51,632 nucleotides of DNA from Deltaproteobacteria bacterium (GTDB taxonomy: Bacteria > Myxococcota_A > Polyangia > Haliangiales > JADYYK01), in NCBI GenBank assembly GCA_020853705.1, contig JADYYK010000177.1:1-51632 (forward strand), given 5' to 3'. The translations under genes and the position numbers were made by a program. This document shows positions 19,742 through 30,594 of the stretch, one piece after another. The notes beneath the pieces are model-generated. The model was not told the DNA's origin. It saw nothing but the letters and a program-made list of their open reading frames with translations, and did not search any database. The first letter of the stretch is position 1. Each line of letters opens with the position of its first letter.

Positions 19742-20653
19742 TCAGCGCGCCGACGCCACCCACTTGCAGAAGCTGCCGAGGTCGTGCTCCCAGAACACGG
19801 TCACGCCGCGCTCCTGCGCGCTGTCGAGGCTGATCAGGCTGAAGCAGCCCGACAGCATCGCGACCGGCACCAGCTGCCGGGTGCCAAACTCGCTGAGCCA
19901 CTTCTCGGCCTTGGCGGCGACGTCGTTCTTGAGGCGCTTGACCGAGTTGGTCTCCGAGTTCGAGACCTTGCACTCGATGGCCAGGATGCGCCGATCGTGC
20001 AGGCGCACCACCACGTCGGCCTTGCGGCCGCCCAGCATGCTCTCGGGACAGCACTGGCCCGGCAGCGGCGCGGCGTCCAGCGTCTCGATGACCCGCGCCG
20101 GCACGCGCGCGAAGCCGATCCCCGCCAGCGCGGTGAACACCGCCTCCTCCTGCTCGTTCTTGCTCTCGTTGCGCCGGTCGGTGGCGACCCGCTGCGTCGC
20201 CATCAGCGCCGCCGTCGCCAGCACCGCGGCCGCGCGCTCGCCGTCCTCCGGCGCGCGCGCGAAGGCCCAGGGAAAGCGCGCCCGATCCAGCCCGCCCACC
20301 ACCGCGCCCCACACCGCGGCGCGCGCCGCCGCGTCCCTGCGCAACGCCCCCGGCGCCAGCGAGGCTTCGGTGAGCACCTCGAGATCATCCGCCGACACCG
20401 GCGGCCCCAGCAGGTAGCGCACCACGTCCTGCAGCGCCTCGTCGGTCAGCGCCGCCAGCACCGCCGCCTCGTCGGGCGGCGCCGCCAGCTGGCCCAGCAC
20501 CCCGAGCAGCCGCTCCACATCGGCGCGCCGTGACGCGAACGCCTCGCGGTAGCGCTGCGCAGGCTCGCGCATGCGCACCTCGCGGAAGCGCGCGATGGCC
20601 GCCGCCCGCGCCGCCTCCAGCTCCTCTCGCGTCCAGCGCGGCGGCTCGATCAC
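19742..20653 (-). CDS. XamI-type restriction endonuclease
   Basis: A 303-residue protein matching the XamI family of type II restriction endonucleases. The N-terminal half is helical. The C-terminal half holds the PD-(D/E)XK nuclease core: GGRKADVVVRLHDRRILAIE followed by CKVSNSETNSVKRL, with D, E and K in place. XamI is described as recognising GTCGAC; whether that specificity holds here is inference. The start is GTG 20653. It lies 48 bp downstream of its methyltransferase on the same strand, so the pair is a complete R-M operon with the methyltransferase first. No controller gene is visible. Confidence 0.88.
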   Translation of the reverse strand: MIEPPRWTREELEAARAAAIARFREVRMREPAQRYREAFASRRADVERLLGVLGQLAAPPDEAAVLAALTDEALQDVVRYLLGPPVSADDLEVLTEASLAPGALRRDAAARAAVWGAVVGGLDRARFPWAFARAPEDGERAAAVLATAALMATQRVATDRRNESKNEQEEAVFTALAGIGFARVPARVIETLDAAPLPGQCCPESMLGGRKADVVVRLHDRRILAIECKVSNSETNSVKRLKNDVAAKAEKWLSEFGTRQLVPVAMLSGCFSLISLDSAQERGVTVFWEHDLGSFCKWVASAR

Positions 20654-20701
20654 GCGGCCCGCCTGTGTCCGCCCCGCACGCCGCTGCGTCGCCCCGCCAC
20701 G

Positions 20702-22345
20702 CTACCCCAGCAGCCCCGGGCCCGGCACCAGCAGCCGCTCCATCTCGCGCGGCTCGAACTTGGTCAGGCCGCCGGCGTAGGTGCGCCCGCCCTCCAGCGT
20801 CGCGTTCTCCACCAGGTGCGCCGCCAGGGCGTCCAGCTCGGCCCCTGTCATCTTCTCGCGAGGGTAGATCCCGTGCGCGATGTTGATGTGGCGCGCCGCG
20901 CACAGGTTGCGCACGAAGCCGGGCGCGCGCCGGGCCATGTAGGTCGCCAGGATGGGCGCTGGCTCGCGCAGCTTGACCGACCACCAGCTCCTGCGCTGCT
21001 TGGCCACATAGCCCTCGTGCACGCCCGCGGCGCGCCCGCGCGCCAGCAGCTTCTCCACCACACGGCGCACCGCCGGCGACAGCTCGTCGAGCTCCTCGGG
21101 TAGCTCGATGATGCGCTTCAGCGCCGCCGCATCGCGCAGCGCACGCCCCGCGGCATACAGCTCGCGCGCGCGCGTCACCGTGGGCGTCAGCAGCGCCGCC
21201 GGTAGCCCGGCGTCACGCTCGCCATCCGCGATCCAGAAGTCGTTGGCGCCGGTGACCTGGCCCCGATGCACCCGGCACAGCTCGCCCAGCTCGACCCAGC
21301 CCGCGGGCGCCTTGCGCGTGGCCCGCGTCAGCGGCGTCCAGCGCGGCGCCGCATGCAGCCGCTCGCGCGCGACCACCCGCCCGCCGCCGAGGTCGCCCAG
21401 CTCGCCCGCCTGGGCGACCCGACGCAGGCGGATCGACGTCGGCTGCGCCCCGACCTCGAAGCAGGTGATGGCCGCCGTGGTCGCCGCGTCCGGAAACGCC
21501 GCCGCGGTGGGCTCGATCACATGCACCGCCGACCCGCCCAGGCCATCCAGCAACAGGCGCCGCACCAGCGCGCCATAGTTCACGTCCAGCCACTCCGCCG
21601 CGGTGATGAAGACCCCGACGTCCCCCGGCGCCGCCTGCTGGGCGGTGGCCAGGAAGAAGTGCACGTGCAGCCCCGCCAGCTGGCTGGCCGGGTGTCCGCG
21701 CTCCGCCGCCGTGCGCGTCAGCCAGTCCTTCCAGCGCTGCGCCACGCCATGGTGGCGCACATAGGGCGGGTTGCCGATGTACAGCGTGCGCCCGCCCGCC
21801 GGCAGCCGGGTGTCGCGATAGTCCTCGACCCGCACCTCGGCGCGCCCGCCCAGGCCGGCAGCCTGCAGGTGGGCCCGGGTCAGCAGCGCCGCCAGGGGAT
21901 CCAGCTCGACCGCGATCAGCCGCGCGCGCGGGAAGCGCCGCCCGGCCTCGACCACGAAGCGCCCCGACCCGGCGCCCGGATCGACCACCCGGGTCGGAGC
22001 GCCCTGCTCCGCCGCCCAGTCCACCATCGCGCGCACGATGGGCAGCGGCGTGTAGGTCGCCCCGCTGGGCCGCCGCTGCACCGGCGAGCGCAGCCGACAG
22101 AACGCCTCACCCAGCGGATCCTCACCCGCATCGATGGCCGCCTGCGCCGCCGCCACCTGGGCCCGTGCCGTCAGGCCGCGCGCACGCGCCATCCGGACCA
22201 GCGCCAGCTCGCCCGCGCTCAGCGCCCCCAGCCCCCCTGCCCCACCGCGCGCGCCAGCTCCCAGGCCGAGCGCGAGCGCCACCAGCTCCGCCTCGCCGTC
22301 CGCCGTCACGCTCTCGCAGCTCTCGCTCACTTCGGGCCTCATCAT
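20702..22345 (-). CDS. N6-adenine DNA methyltransferase of the XamI-type R-M system
   Basis: A 547-residue adenine methyltransferase. The SAM site is VVDPGAGSGRFVVEAGR and the catalytic motif is NPPYVRHHG near residue 190. The long C-terminal half is probably the target-recognition domain. Transcribed ahead of the XamI-like endonuclease, it protects the chromosome before cleavage activity appears. Two ATG codons lie in tandem at 22345 and 22342 with no strong ribosome binding site. It is divergent from the lipoprotein gene at 22412. GTCGAC sites are present in the window (for example 177-182 and 844-849), so if that is the target they must be methylated. Confidence 0.9.
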   Translation of the reverse strand: MMRPEVSESCESVTADGEAELVALALGLGAGARGGAGGLGALSAGELALVRMARARGLTARAQVAAAQAAIDAGEDPLGEAFCRLRSPVQRRPSGATYTPLPIVRAMVDWAAEQGAPTRVVDPGAGSGRFVVEAGRRFPRARLIAVELDPLAALLTRAHLQAAGLGGRAEVRVEDYRDTRLPAGGRTLYIGNPPYVRHHGVAQRWKDWLTRTAAERGHPASQLAGLHVHFFLATAQQAAPGDVGVFITAAEWLDVNYGALVRRLLLDGLGGSAVHVIEPTAAAFPDAATTAAITCFEVGAQPTSIRLRRVAQAGELGDLGGGRVVARERLHAAPRWTPLTRATRKAPAGWVELGELCRVHRGQVTGANDFWIADGERDAGLPAALLTPTVTRARELYAAGRALRDAAALKRIIELPEELDELSPAVRRVVEKLLARGRAAGVHEGYVAKQRRSWWSVKLREPAPILATYMARRAPGFVRNLCAARHINIAHGIYPREKMTGAELDALAAHLVENATLEGGRTYAGGLTKFEPREMERLLVPGPGLLG

Positions 22346-22375
22346 GTCCAGTTGCGCCGACCATAGCAACGGCCT

Positions 22376-22404
22376 CTGACATGACATGGCGCGGCGCCTA
22401 TACT
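22376..22404 (+). promoter_or_regulatory. Sigma-70-type promoter of the 22412 lipoprotein gene
   Basis: CTGACA (22376-22381), a 17-nt spacer and TATACT (22399-22404). The ATG follows 7 nt after the -10, so the transcript should have little or no leader. Confidence 0.75.
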
Positions 22405-22411
22405 GCCCCCG

Positions 22412-23164
22412 ATGCGCCCCGCTTCCGCCCGCTTCGTCGCCACCTTCGCCCTGGTCCTCGGCACCAGCACCGCCTGCAGCAAGAAGGGCGATTCGGCCAC
22501 CACCCACGTCGCGGCGCTGGGCCGCGAGCTGCAGGCCTTCGGTCAGAACGGCGACGTGCCCGCCTCGGCCGCCCACCGCGAGTGGCTGATCGACCACATC
22601 GGGTGGAACGAGCTCATCGGCGTCTTCATCGGCGACGTCCTCACCCAGGCCCAGCCCGAGCAGCGCCAGGAGGCCATGCACGCCTTCCAGATCGACATCA
22701 ACGAACCCAGCGACAACACCATGTTCCGGCGCCGGCGCAGCCTGATGCGCCTCAGCATCGCGGCCGGCAACGGCAAGTGCAGCGTCATCAAGGCCAGCGC
22801 CGACGACCATGACTGGGCGCGCAAGATGGTCAGCGCCCCCGCCCCCACCGACGGCCTCGACGCCCCCACCATCGAGCTGGTCACCAGGCTGCGCGCCAAG
22901 GTGGCCAAGCTCGACCGCTTCTACCAGCTCGACTGCGGGCGCAAGCAGGTCCGCCTGATCGTTGCCCACCTGGGCAAGGGGATCGTGCTGCCGCTGCTGC
23001 GCACCATCCGCCCCGCACCGGGCGACGGCCCCCCCGGGGTGCCTGGCTTCGAACCCGGCGCCGGCCCCGTCGATCCCCCGGCCACCCCCCCGACCCAGCC
23101 CGCCCCTGCCCCGTCCGCGCCCCTGGCACCGGCGCCCGCGGCGCCCGCGCCGGTCAGCCCCTGA
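22412..23164 (+). CDS. Predicted lipoprotein of unknown function
   Basis: A 250-residue protein I do not recognise. The signal peptide ends at a lipobox (GTSTAC, Cys 22). A mostly helical region contains REWLIDHIGWNELIGVFIGD and two later cysteines (GKCSV, LDCGRK) that could pair. The last 60 residues are Pro/Ala-rich. It lies between the R-M operon, which is divergent, and the nuo operon. It has its own promoter with essentially no leader and is separated from nuoA by 82 bp that hold a second strong promoter. Confidence 0.75.
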   Translation: MRPASARFVATFALVLGTSTACSKKGDSATTHVAALGRELQAFGQNGDVPASAAHREWLIDHIGWNELIGVFIGDVLTQAQPEQRQEAMHAFQIDINEPSDNTMFRRRRSLMRLSIAAGNGKCSVIKASADDHDWARKMVSAPAPTDGLDAPTIELVTRLRAKVAKLDRFYQLDCGRKQVRLIVAHLGKGIVLPLLRTIRPAPGDGPPGVPGFEPGAGPVDPPATPPTQPAPAPSAPLAPAPAAPAPVSP

Positions 23165-23209
23165 GCCGAGCCTTCCTCAGTAAGCGCGCGCGGTTCGCCC
23201 GCAAATCGC

Positions 23210-23238
23210 TTGTCACTGTCAGACCACCTCCCTATACT
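23210..23238 (+). promoter_or_regulatory. Promoter of the nuo operon
   Basis: TTGTCA (23210-23215), a 17-nt spacer and TATACT (23233-23238). The nuoA ATG at 23247 is 8 nt downstream of the -10, so nuoA is expected to be translated from a nearly leaderless message. Confidence 0.8.
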
Positions 23239-23246
23239 GCGCCGCG

Positions 23247-23641
23247 ATGCTACAGAGCTACCTGCCCGCCAGCGTGGCCATCCTTTTCGGGCTGGCCTTC
23301 GCGGGGTTGTTCCTCGCTGGCGCCATCCTCCTCGGTCCCAAGCGCGACTCCGCGGTGAAGCTGTCTCCGTTCGAGTGCGGGTCGGAACCCATCGGCTCGC
23401 CACGCGTGCGCTTCAGCGTGAAGTTCTACCAGGTTGCCATCCTGTTCCTGGTCTTCGACATCGAATCCGCGTTCATGTACCCGTGGGCGACCGTGTTCCG
23501 CGACATCTCCTGCACCGGCGCCATCGTGCGCGGGATCTGCACGGCGGGTCGCACTTCGTACGTGGGCTTCGTGTCGATGGGCACCTTCATCGCGGTGCTG
23601 GTCATCGCCCTCGCCTATGTGTGGAAGAAGAAGGCCATCGG

Positions 23642-23651
<10 letters not shown>
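23247..23651 (+). CDS. nuoA: NADH-quinone oxidoreductase subunit A
   Basis: A 134-residue membrane subunit of Complex I. Three hydrophobic helices and the conserved loop KLSPFECGSEPIG...PRVRFSVKFY are present, followed by FLVFDIESAFMYPWA. First gene of the operon. There is no Shine-Dalgarno before the ATG, and the promoter -10 is 8 nt upstream. The 3' end overlaps nuoB by 10 bp. Confidence 0.97.
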
Positions 23652-24153
<502 letters not shown>

Positions 24154-24157
<4 letters not shown>

Positions 24158-24651
24158 GCAAGACCGCGCTCGAGAAGCTGGTGGCGCGCTTCGGCCCCGT
24201 GGTCACCGCGCAGCATGCCCAGCATGGCAACGAGACCGCGTCGATCCAGCCCGCCAGCTGGGTCGAGGTCGCGACCTACTGCAGGGATACCCTGGGCTTC
24301 GACATGGCGTCCGACCTCACCGTGGTCGACTACCTGGGGCAGGAGCCGCGCTTCGAGGTCGTGCTGCACCTGTACGCGGTCGCCACCAAGCAGCGCTTGC
24401 GCCTCAAGACGCGCCCGCCGGGGAGTGATGGTGACGACGAGACCCCGGTGATCGCGTCGCTGTTCGGCGTGTGGCCCGCGGTCAACTGGATGGAGCGGGA
24501 GGCCTACGACCTGTACGGCGTCAAGTTCGAGGGTCACCCGGATCTGCGCCGCATCCTCATGTACGAGGAGTTCGTCGGCCATCCGCTGCGCAAGGACTAC
24601 CCCAAGGAGAAGCGGCAGCCGCTGGTGCGGCGTCCGCCCGCGGAGACCTGA
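24154..24651 (+). CDS. nuoC: NADH-quinone oxidoreductase subunit C
   Basis: A 165-residue 30-kDa-type subunit. The family signature is WPAVNWMEREAYDLYGVKFE followed by GHPDLRRILM and HPLRKDYP. It is separate from nuoD, unlike the fused NuoCD of E. coli. It overlaps nuoB (ATGA) and nuoD (TGATG). Confidence 0.96.
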
Positions 24652-25946
24652 TGGCGACCCCGCAGAGCCCCATGCCCCCGTCCGGCACCACCACGCAGCG
24701 CCTGACCCTGGGCGCGCGCGAGCTGGAGGACTTCGAGGCGCTCGAGCGCGACGCCGCCGGCGACGGCGACATGCCGCCCGACTCGATGACGCTGAACTTC
24801 GGCCCCTCGCACCCGGCCATGCACGGCACCATCCGCATGGTCATCCAGCTGGATGGCGAGCGTATCCGCTCGTGTGACGTGCAGCCGGGCTACCTGCACC
24901 GCGGCTTCGAGAAGGAGGCCGAGCACGCGACCTACACCCAGGTCTTCCCGTACACCGACCGCCTGAACTATGTGTCGCCGATGCTCAACAACGTCGGCTA
25001 TGCGCTGGCGGTGGAGCGGCTGCTCGACATCCACCACCGCATCCCGGAGCGCGCCCAGTTCATCCGCGTGCTGGTCGGCGAGTGCTCGCGCATCACCGAT
25101 CACCTGACCTGCCTGGCCGCCTCGGCCATGGAGCTCGGCGGCTTCACCGCGTTCCTGTACCTGGTCAAGGCGCGCGAGTACTTCTACGAGCTGCTCGAGG
25201 AGCTGTCGGGCGCGCGCCTGACGCACTCGTATGTGCGCATCGGCGGCGTCGCGCACGACCTGACCCCGACCTGGGCCGACCACCTGGAGTCGGCGCTGTC
25301 GCGCATGGAGAAGCTGCGCGACGACACCAGCAAGCTCCTGCTCGACAACAAGATCTTCCGCGACCGCATGGAAGATGTCGGGACCGTGTCCAGGGAGTTC
25401 GCCACCGCGTGGGGCTGGACCGGGCCGAGCCTGCGCTCGACCGGCGTGGCCTACGACGTGCGCAAGGATCATCCCTACCTGGTCTATGACCGCTTCGACT
25501 GGGAGGTCCCGGTCGGCGAGCGCGGCGACAACTACGACCGCTTCCTGTGCCGCCTGGAGGAGATCGTCCAGTCGACCAAGATCCTGCGCCAGGCCATCAA
25601 GATGATCCCGCCCGGCCCGGTCATGATCGACGACCCGCGCGTCGCGCTGCCGCCCAAGCCGGCCGTCTACAACACCATCGAAGGCATGATCAATCACTTC
25701 AAGATCATCGTCGATGGCATCCGCGTGCCGCCAGGCGAGGTCTACTCGTACACCGAGGGCGGCAACGGCGAGCTCGGCTTCTACATCGTGTCGGACGGCA
25801 CCGGCCGGCCTTACAAGTGCCGCGTGCGTCCGCCCTGCTTCATCATCCTGCAGTCGCTGCCCTACCTGGTCCAGGACCGCCTGGTGTCGGATCTCATCCC
25901 GACCTTCGGCATGGTCAACATGATCGGTGGCGAATGCGACAGGTGA
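24651..25946 (+). CDS. nuoD: NADH-quinone oxidoreductase subunit D
   Basis: A 431-residue 49-kDa-type subunit lining the quinone cavity. It includes NFGPSHPAMHGTIRMVIQLD, QPGYLHRGFEK, DRLNYVSPMLNN and the C-terminal IGGECDR. The N-terminal 45 residues before the conserved core are extra and rich in polar residues. It overlaps the nuoC stop by one base (TGATG). Confidence 0.97.
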   Translation: MATPQSPMPPSGTTTQRLTLGARELEDFEALERDAAGDGDMPPDSMTLNFGPSHPAMHGTIRMVIQLDGERIRSCDVQPGYLHRGFEKEAEHATYTQVFPYTDRLNYVSPMLNNVGYALAVERLLDIHHRIPERAQFIRVLVGECSRITDHLTCLAASAMELGGFTAFLYLVKAREYFYELLEELSGARLTHSYVRIGGVAHDLTPTWADHLESALSRMEKLRDDTSKLLLDNKIFRDRMEDVGTVSREFATAWGWTGPSLRSTGVAYDVRKDHPYLVYDRFDWEVPVGERGDNYDRFLCRLEEIVQSTKILRQAIKMIPPGPVMIDDPRVALPPKPAVYNTIEGMINHFKIIVDGIRVPPGEVYSYTEGGNGELGFYIVSDGTGRPYKCRVRPPCFIILQSLPYLVQDRLVSDLIPTFGMVNMIGGECDR

Positions 25947-25953
25947 CCCGACC

Positions 25954-27771
25954 ATGAGCGCGAGTCCTCCGACCACCCCGCCGGCGCCTGCGGCCCCGCC
26001 ACCCGGCGCACCTCCGGCCGCCGCTGCCGCGCCCGCGGCGCCGGTGATCCCGAACAGCCCGGCTCCGCCGCTGCCGCCCGCGGGGCGCTCCGACGTGGTC
26101 GCGCCGCTGGGCCCCGGCATCGGTGGCCCGGTTGGCCACGGCGCGCAGGGCTCGCTGCCCGGCCATGTCATGGGCATGCCCCACGTCGACCCCGGCGAGG
26201 GCACCGTCACGCTGACGATCGACGGGCGCAACGTCACCGTCCCCAAGGGCACCAATGTGCTGATGGCCGCGCGCGGCATGGGCATCGACGTGCCGTACTT
26301 CTGCTACCACCCGGGGCTGTCGGTCGCCGCGGCGTGCCGGCAGTGCCTGGTCGAGGTCGCCGGCCAGCCCAAGCTGGCGCCGTCGTGCCAGGTCACCTGC
26401 GCCGACAAGATGGACGTCAAGACGCAGAGCCCCAAGGCCGTCCTGGCGCGCCAGCAGCAGCTCGAGTTCACCCTGGTCAATCACCCGGTCGACTGTCCGA
26501 TCTGTGACAAGGCCGGCGAGTGCACGCTGCAGCGGCTGTACTTCGATCACGACGGCGCGCCGTCGCGCACCGACATCGACAAGGTCGAGAAGCCCAAGGC
26601 GGTCAAGCTGGGCCCCGGCGTCACCCTGGACGCCGAGCGCTGCATCCTGTGCTCGCGCTGCGTGCGCGTGTGCGCCGAGGTCGCGCAGGATCCCCAGCTG
26701 ACCTTCGCCAATCGTGGTGACCGCGAGGTGCTGACCACCGCGCCGGGCAGCGAGCTCGACAACGACTATTCGCTCAACGTGGTCGATGTCTGCCCGGTCG
26801 GCGCGCTGACCTCGACCGACTTCCGCTTCACCATGCGCGCGTGGGAGCTGTACCCGACCCAGTCGGTGTGCACCGGCTGCTCGACCGGGTGCAACATCGA
26901 GATCCACCACGCGCAGCACCGGATCTGGCGCCTGGTCCCGCGCGAGAACCTGGCCGTCAACAAGTACTGGATGTGCGACGAGGGCCGCGTCACCTACAAG
27001 CCGGTGCACGTCGGCCGCGTGGCCAGCGCCTGGCACGGCGGCGCGCCGCTGAGCTGGGACAAGGCCCTGGACACCGCCAAGAGCAAGCTCGAGGAGCTGC
27101 TGGGCGGTGACCGCGCCAAGCTGGGCGTGGTGCTGTCGGCGCAGGCCTGCAACGAGGACAACTACCTCCTGGCCAAGCTGGCGTTCGACTTCCTGGGCCT
27201 CAACCGGGTCTACCTCGCCGGGCGCGCGCCAGCGAGCGGGCGGGCCGACAAGATCCTCAAGACCGACGACGTCAACCCCAACAGCGCGGGTGCCCGGCTG
27301 CTCGGGCGCGGCATCGCGGGCGGCGTGGCCGAGCTGGAGAAGGATCTCGAGGCCGGCGTGCTCGGCGGCCTCATCGTGCTCGACCACGAGGTGCCGCTGA
27401 GCGAGCGCGCGCTGGTGCGCGTCGGCGGCCTCGCGGTCACCGTGGTGCTGGCGTCGCACCGCCAGGGCCTCGGCGAGCTCGACACCAGCGTGGTGCTGCC
27501 GGTGGCCAGCTGGGCCGAGAGCAACGGCACCATGACCAACGCCAAGGGGCTGACGCAGCGCCTGCGCGCGGCCTTCCCGCCGCCCGGCGACGCGCGGCCG
27601 CGCTGGGAGGCGGTCGCCGCGCTGGCCGGGGCGCTGGGCATGCCGGTGGAGACCCGGTCGGCGCGCGCGCTGTTCCTGGAGATGAAGGCCGCGGTGCCCG
27701 AGCTCGGCGCCGCCGAGTGGGGCCGTGAGCAGCCGCTGGTGCAGCTGCGCTTCGCCGGGTCGAGGGGCTGA
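25954..27771 (+). CDS. nuoG: NADH-quinone oxidoreductase subunit G
   Basis: A 605-residue iron-sulfur subunit. The first 85 residues are an unusual Pro/Ala-rich extension. The [2Fe-2S] domain follows (YFCYHPGLSVAAACRQCLVE), then the His/Cys [4Fe-4S] site (HPVDCPICDKAGECTLQ) and ligands CILCSRCVRVC and CPVGAL. A further CTGCSTGCN with a Cys in YWMCDEGR resembles the extra N7 cluster site kept by some bacteria. The C-terminal molybdopterin-like part is short compared with E. coli NuoG (about 900 residues). It follows nuoD directly, so nuoE and nuoF are missing from the usual position. Confidence 0.94.
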   Translation: MSASPPTTPPAPAAPPPGAPPAAAAAPAAPVIPNSPAPPLPPAGRSDVVAPLGPGIGGPVGHGAQGSLPGHVMGMPHVDPGEGTVTLTIDGRNVTVPKGTNVLMAARGMGIDVPYFCYHPGLSVAAACRQCLVEVAGQPKLAPSCQVTCADKMDVKTQSPKAVLARQQQLEFTLVNHPVDCPICDKAGECTLQRLYFDHDGAPSRTDIDKVEKPKAVKLGPGVTLDAERCILCSRCVRVCAEVAQDPQLTFANRGDREVLTTAPGSELDNDYSLNVVDVCPVGALTSTDFRFTMRAWELYPTQSVCTGCSTGCNIEIHHAQHRIWRLVPRENLAVNKYWMCDEGRVTYKPVHVGRVASAWHGGAPLSWDKALDTAKSKLEELLGGDRAKLGVVLSAQACNEDNYLLAKLAFDFLGLNRVYLAGRAPASGRADKILKTDDVNPNSAGARLLGRGIAGGVAELEKDLEAGVLGGLIVLDHEVPLSERALVRVGGLAVTVVLASHRQGLGELDTSVVLPVASWAESNGTMTNAKGLTQRLRAAFPPPGDARPRWEAVAALAGALGMPVETRSARALFLEMKAAVPELGAAEWGREQPLVQLRFAGSRG

Positions 27772-27773
27772 CC

Positions 27774-28919
<1,146 letters not shown>

Positions 28920-28926
28920 GGGACTG

Positions 28927-29469
28927 ATGGCCATCACCGTCAAGGTCGTGAAGCGCTCGGACTCCACCATGAACAAGGAGACCTACCTGCCCCAGATCTT
29001 CAAGGGCATGGGGGTCACCATCCGGCACTTCTTCAGGAACGTCTTCGGGGGCCGCGACACCCAGACCCTGAAGTACCCGGAGGAGAAGATCGCCTACCCG
29101 GAGCGCTTCCGCGGCCTGCACCGGCTGAACCACCGTCCGGGGACTGACGGCCGGGTGCGCTGTGTGGCGTGCATGCTGTGCCCGACGGTGTGTCCGGCGC
29201 ACTGCATCACCGTGGTCGCCGAGGACACCGGCGACCCCAGCATCGAGAAGGCGCCCGCGCTGTTCGAGATCGACGAGCTGCGCTGCGTGGTGTGCGGCCT
29301 GTGCGTCGAGGCCTGCCCGGTCGACGCCATCCGCATGGACACCGGCGTGCACATGAAGCCGGTGAGCTTCCGCGGCGACGCGATCCTGGGTAAAGTGGAT
29401 CTGATGAAGCTCGGCACCGATTCACGGGCCGTGCAGGGTGGTAAGGGCGGCGACTGGCGGGGGGCCTGA
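28927..29469 (+). CDS. nuoI: NADH-quinone oxidoreductase subunit I
   Basis: A 180-residue ferredoxin-like subunit with two [4Fe-4S] motifs, CVACMLCPTVCPAHC and CVVCGLCVEACPVDAI. It is the last nuo gene here. The membrane subunits J-N do not follow, and the next gene is an unrelated cupredoxin lipoprotein 32 bp away. Confidence 0.97.
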   Translation: MAITVKVVKRSDSTMNKETYLPQIFKGMGVTIRHFFRNVFGGRDTQTLKYPEEKIAYPERFRGLHRLNHRPGTDGRVRCVACMLCPTVCPAHCITVVAEDTGDPSIEKAPALFEIDELRCVVCGLCVEACPVDAIRMDTGVHMKPVSFRGDAILGKVDLMKLGTDSRAVQGGKGGDWRGA

Positions 29470-29501
29470 GAGACGCAAGCGCGGCAAGGAGAGTCGGGGG
29501 G

Positions 29502-30503
29502 ATGTCTCGCATGAGACGAGTGCAGAACGGATGGTTGGCACCTGGGGTGCTGGCGGCGCTGGGGGCGCTCGTGCTGGCGGGCTGCTTCTCGCCCGCCAAG
29601 CCCAAGTGTCAGTTCCAGTGCGGCAGCGCCGCCGACAAGCAGTGCCCGACCGACTACGAGTGTCGCGCCGACCGGTACTGCCACAAGAAGAGCGCCCCCG
29701 CCGGTGAGACCTGCGACTTCCCGCCCAACCTCGACGCCAGCGTCAGCGTGGACGCCGCCGCGCCCGACGCCGCCGCGCCCGACGCCGCGGTGGTGGACGC
29801 CGCCGTGGTCGACGTCCAGGTCATCGACGTGCAGGTGGCCGACGCCGAGCCGTTCCAGGACGCCGACCTGACCGACGCCCCCGAGTGCAGCACCAGCGCG
29901 CAGTGCACCACCGCGACCGAGCCCATCTGCGTGTCCCAGAGCTGCGACCCCTGCAGCAGCGCCGGCCAGTGCACCGCCAAGAACGCCGCCTTCAAGGCCT
30001 GCCTCGGCAGCGGCGCCTGCGCCGAGTGCGACGACGACATGGACTGCGGCGCCGCCGCCCCGCGCTGCAACACCACCACCAACACCTGCGTCGCCTGCAC
30101 CGGCGACTCGAGCTGCAGCTTCCGCGCGGCGACCCCGGTGTGCGCCGAGGACGGCAGCGGCGCCTGCATCGCCGCCACCGGCACCACCTTCGCGGGCTGC
30201 TCCAGCTACATCGACGGCACCGCCGGCTCGCGCACCATCACCTTCGACAACGGCAACACGACCTACCTGCCTAACTGTCTGCGCATCTCGATGGGCCAGT
30301 CAGTGACCTGGATGGGCGACTTCACCATGCACCCCCTGCGCGGCGCCCCCGGCAACCCCGACGTCGGCGTCATCGCCAACACCGACACCGGCAACTCGCA
30401 GTCGTTCACCTTCAACAGCACCGGCTTTTACGGCTACTACTGCAACATCCACGGCAGCGCCGCCGGCACCGGGATGTCGGGGACCATCGAGGTCGTGCCG
30501 TAG
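29502..30503 (+). CDS. Cys-rich lipoprotein with C-terminal cupredoxin domain
   Basis: A 333-residue lipoprotein (lipobox VLAGC near residue 28). Directly after the lipobox is a Cys-rich module with QCGSAADKQCP and DRYCHKK, then an Asp/Ala/Val-rich spacer and several small Cys repeats. The last 90 residues form a plastocyanin-like domain. FTMHPL gives the first His, GYYCNIHG gives Cys and His, and GMSGTI gives Met, a complete type-1 copper ligand set. It is therefore probably a surface-anchored electron carrier. AAGGAG lies about 10 nt before the ATG. It follows nuoI closely and could be read through from the nuo operon. Confidence 0.82.
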   Translation: MSRMRRVQNGWLAPGVLAALGALVLAGCFSPAKPKCQFQCGSAADKQCPTDYECRADRYCHKKSAPAGETCDFPPNLDASVSVDAAAPDAAAPDAAVVDAAVVDVQVIDVQVADAEPFQDADLTDAPECSTSAQCTTATEPICVSQSCDPCSSAGQCTAKNAAFKACLGSGACAECDDDMDCGAAAPRCNTTTNTCVACTGDSSCSFRAATPVCAEDGSGACIAATGTTFAGCSSYIDGTAGSRTITFDNGNTTYLPNCLRISMGQSVTWMGDFTMHPLRGAPGNPDVGVIANTDTGNSQSFTFNSTGFYGYYCNIHGSAAGTGMSGTIEVVP

Positions 30504-30511
30504 TCACGCAC

Positions 30512-30535
30512 GCGACGTTTCAAGTGAAACGTCGC
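30512..30535. terminator. Bidirectional hairpin between convergent genes
   Basis: A perfect 10-bp stem, GCGACGTTTC with GAAACGTCGC, and a 4-nt AAGT loop. It lies between the cupredoxin lipoprotein and the convergent nucleotidyltransferase gene. No T run follows on either strand, so it is terminator-like rather than canonical. Confidence 0.55.
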
Positions 30536-30594
30536 CGCGGAGCACAACGCGACCGCAGCGTCGCCAGCTGCTGACCCGCTCGCACAGCGCACCG

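Noticed and set aside
20454..20984. Minus-strand frame overlapping the restriction-modification genes
   Set aside because: The methyltransferase and endonuclease both read in other frames with full motifs. This frame is a Gly/Ala/Arg-rich shadow.
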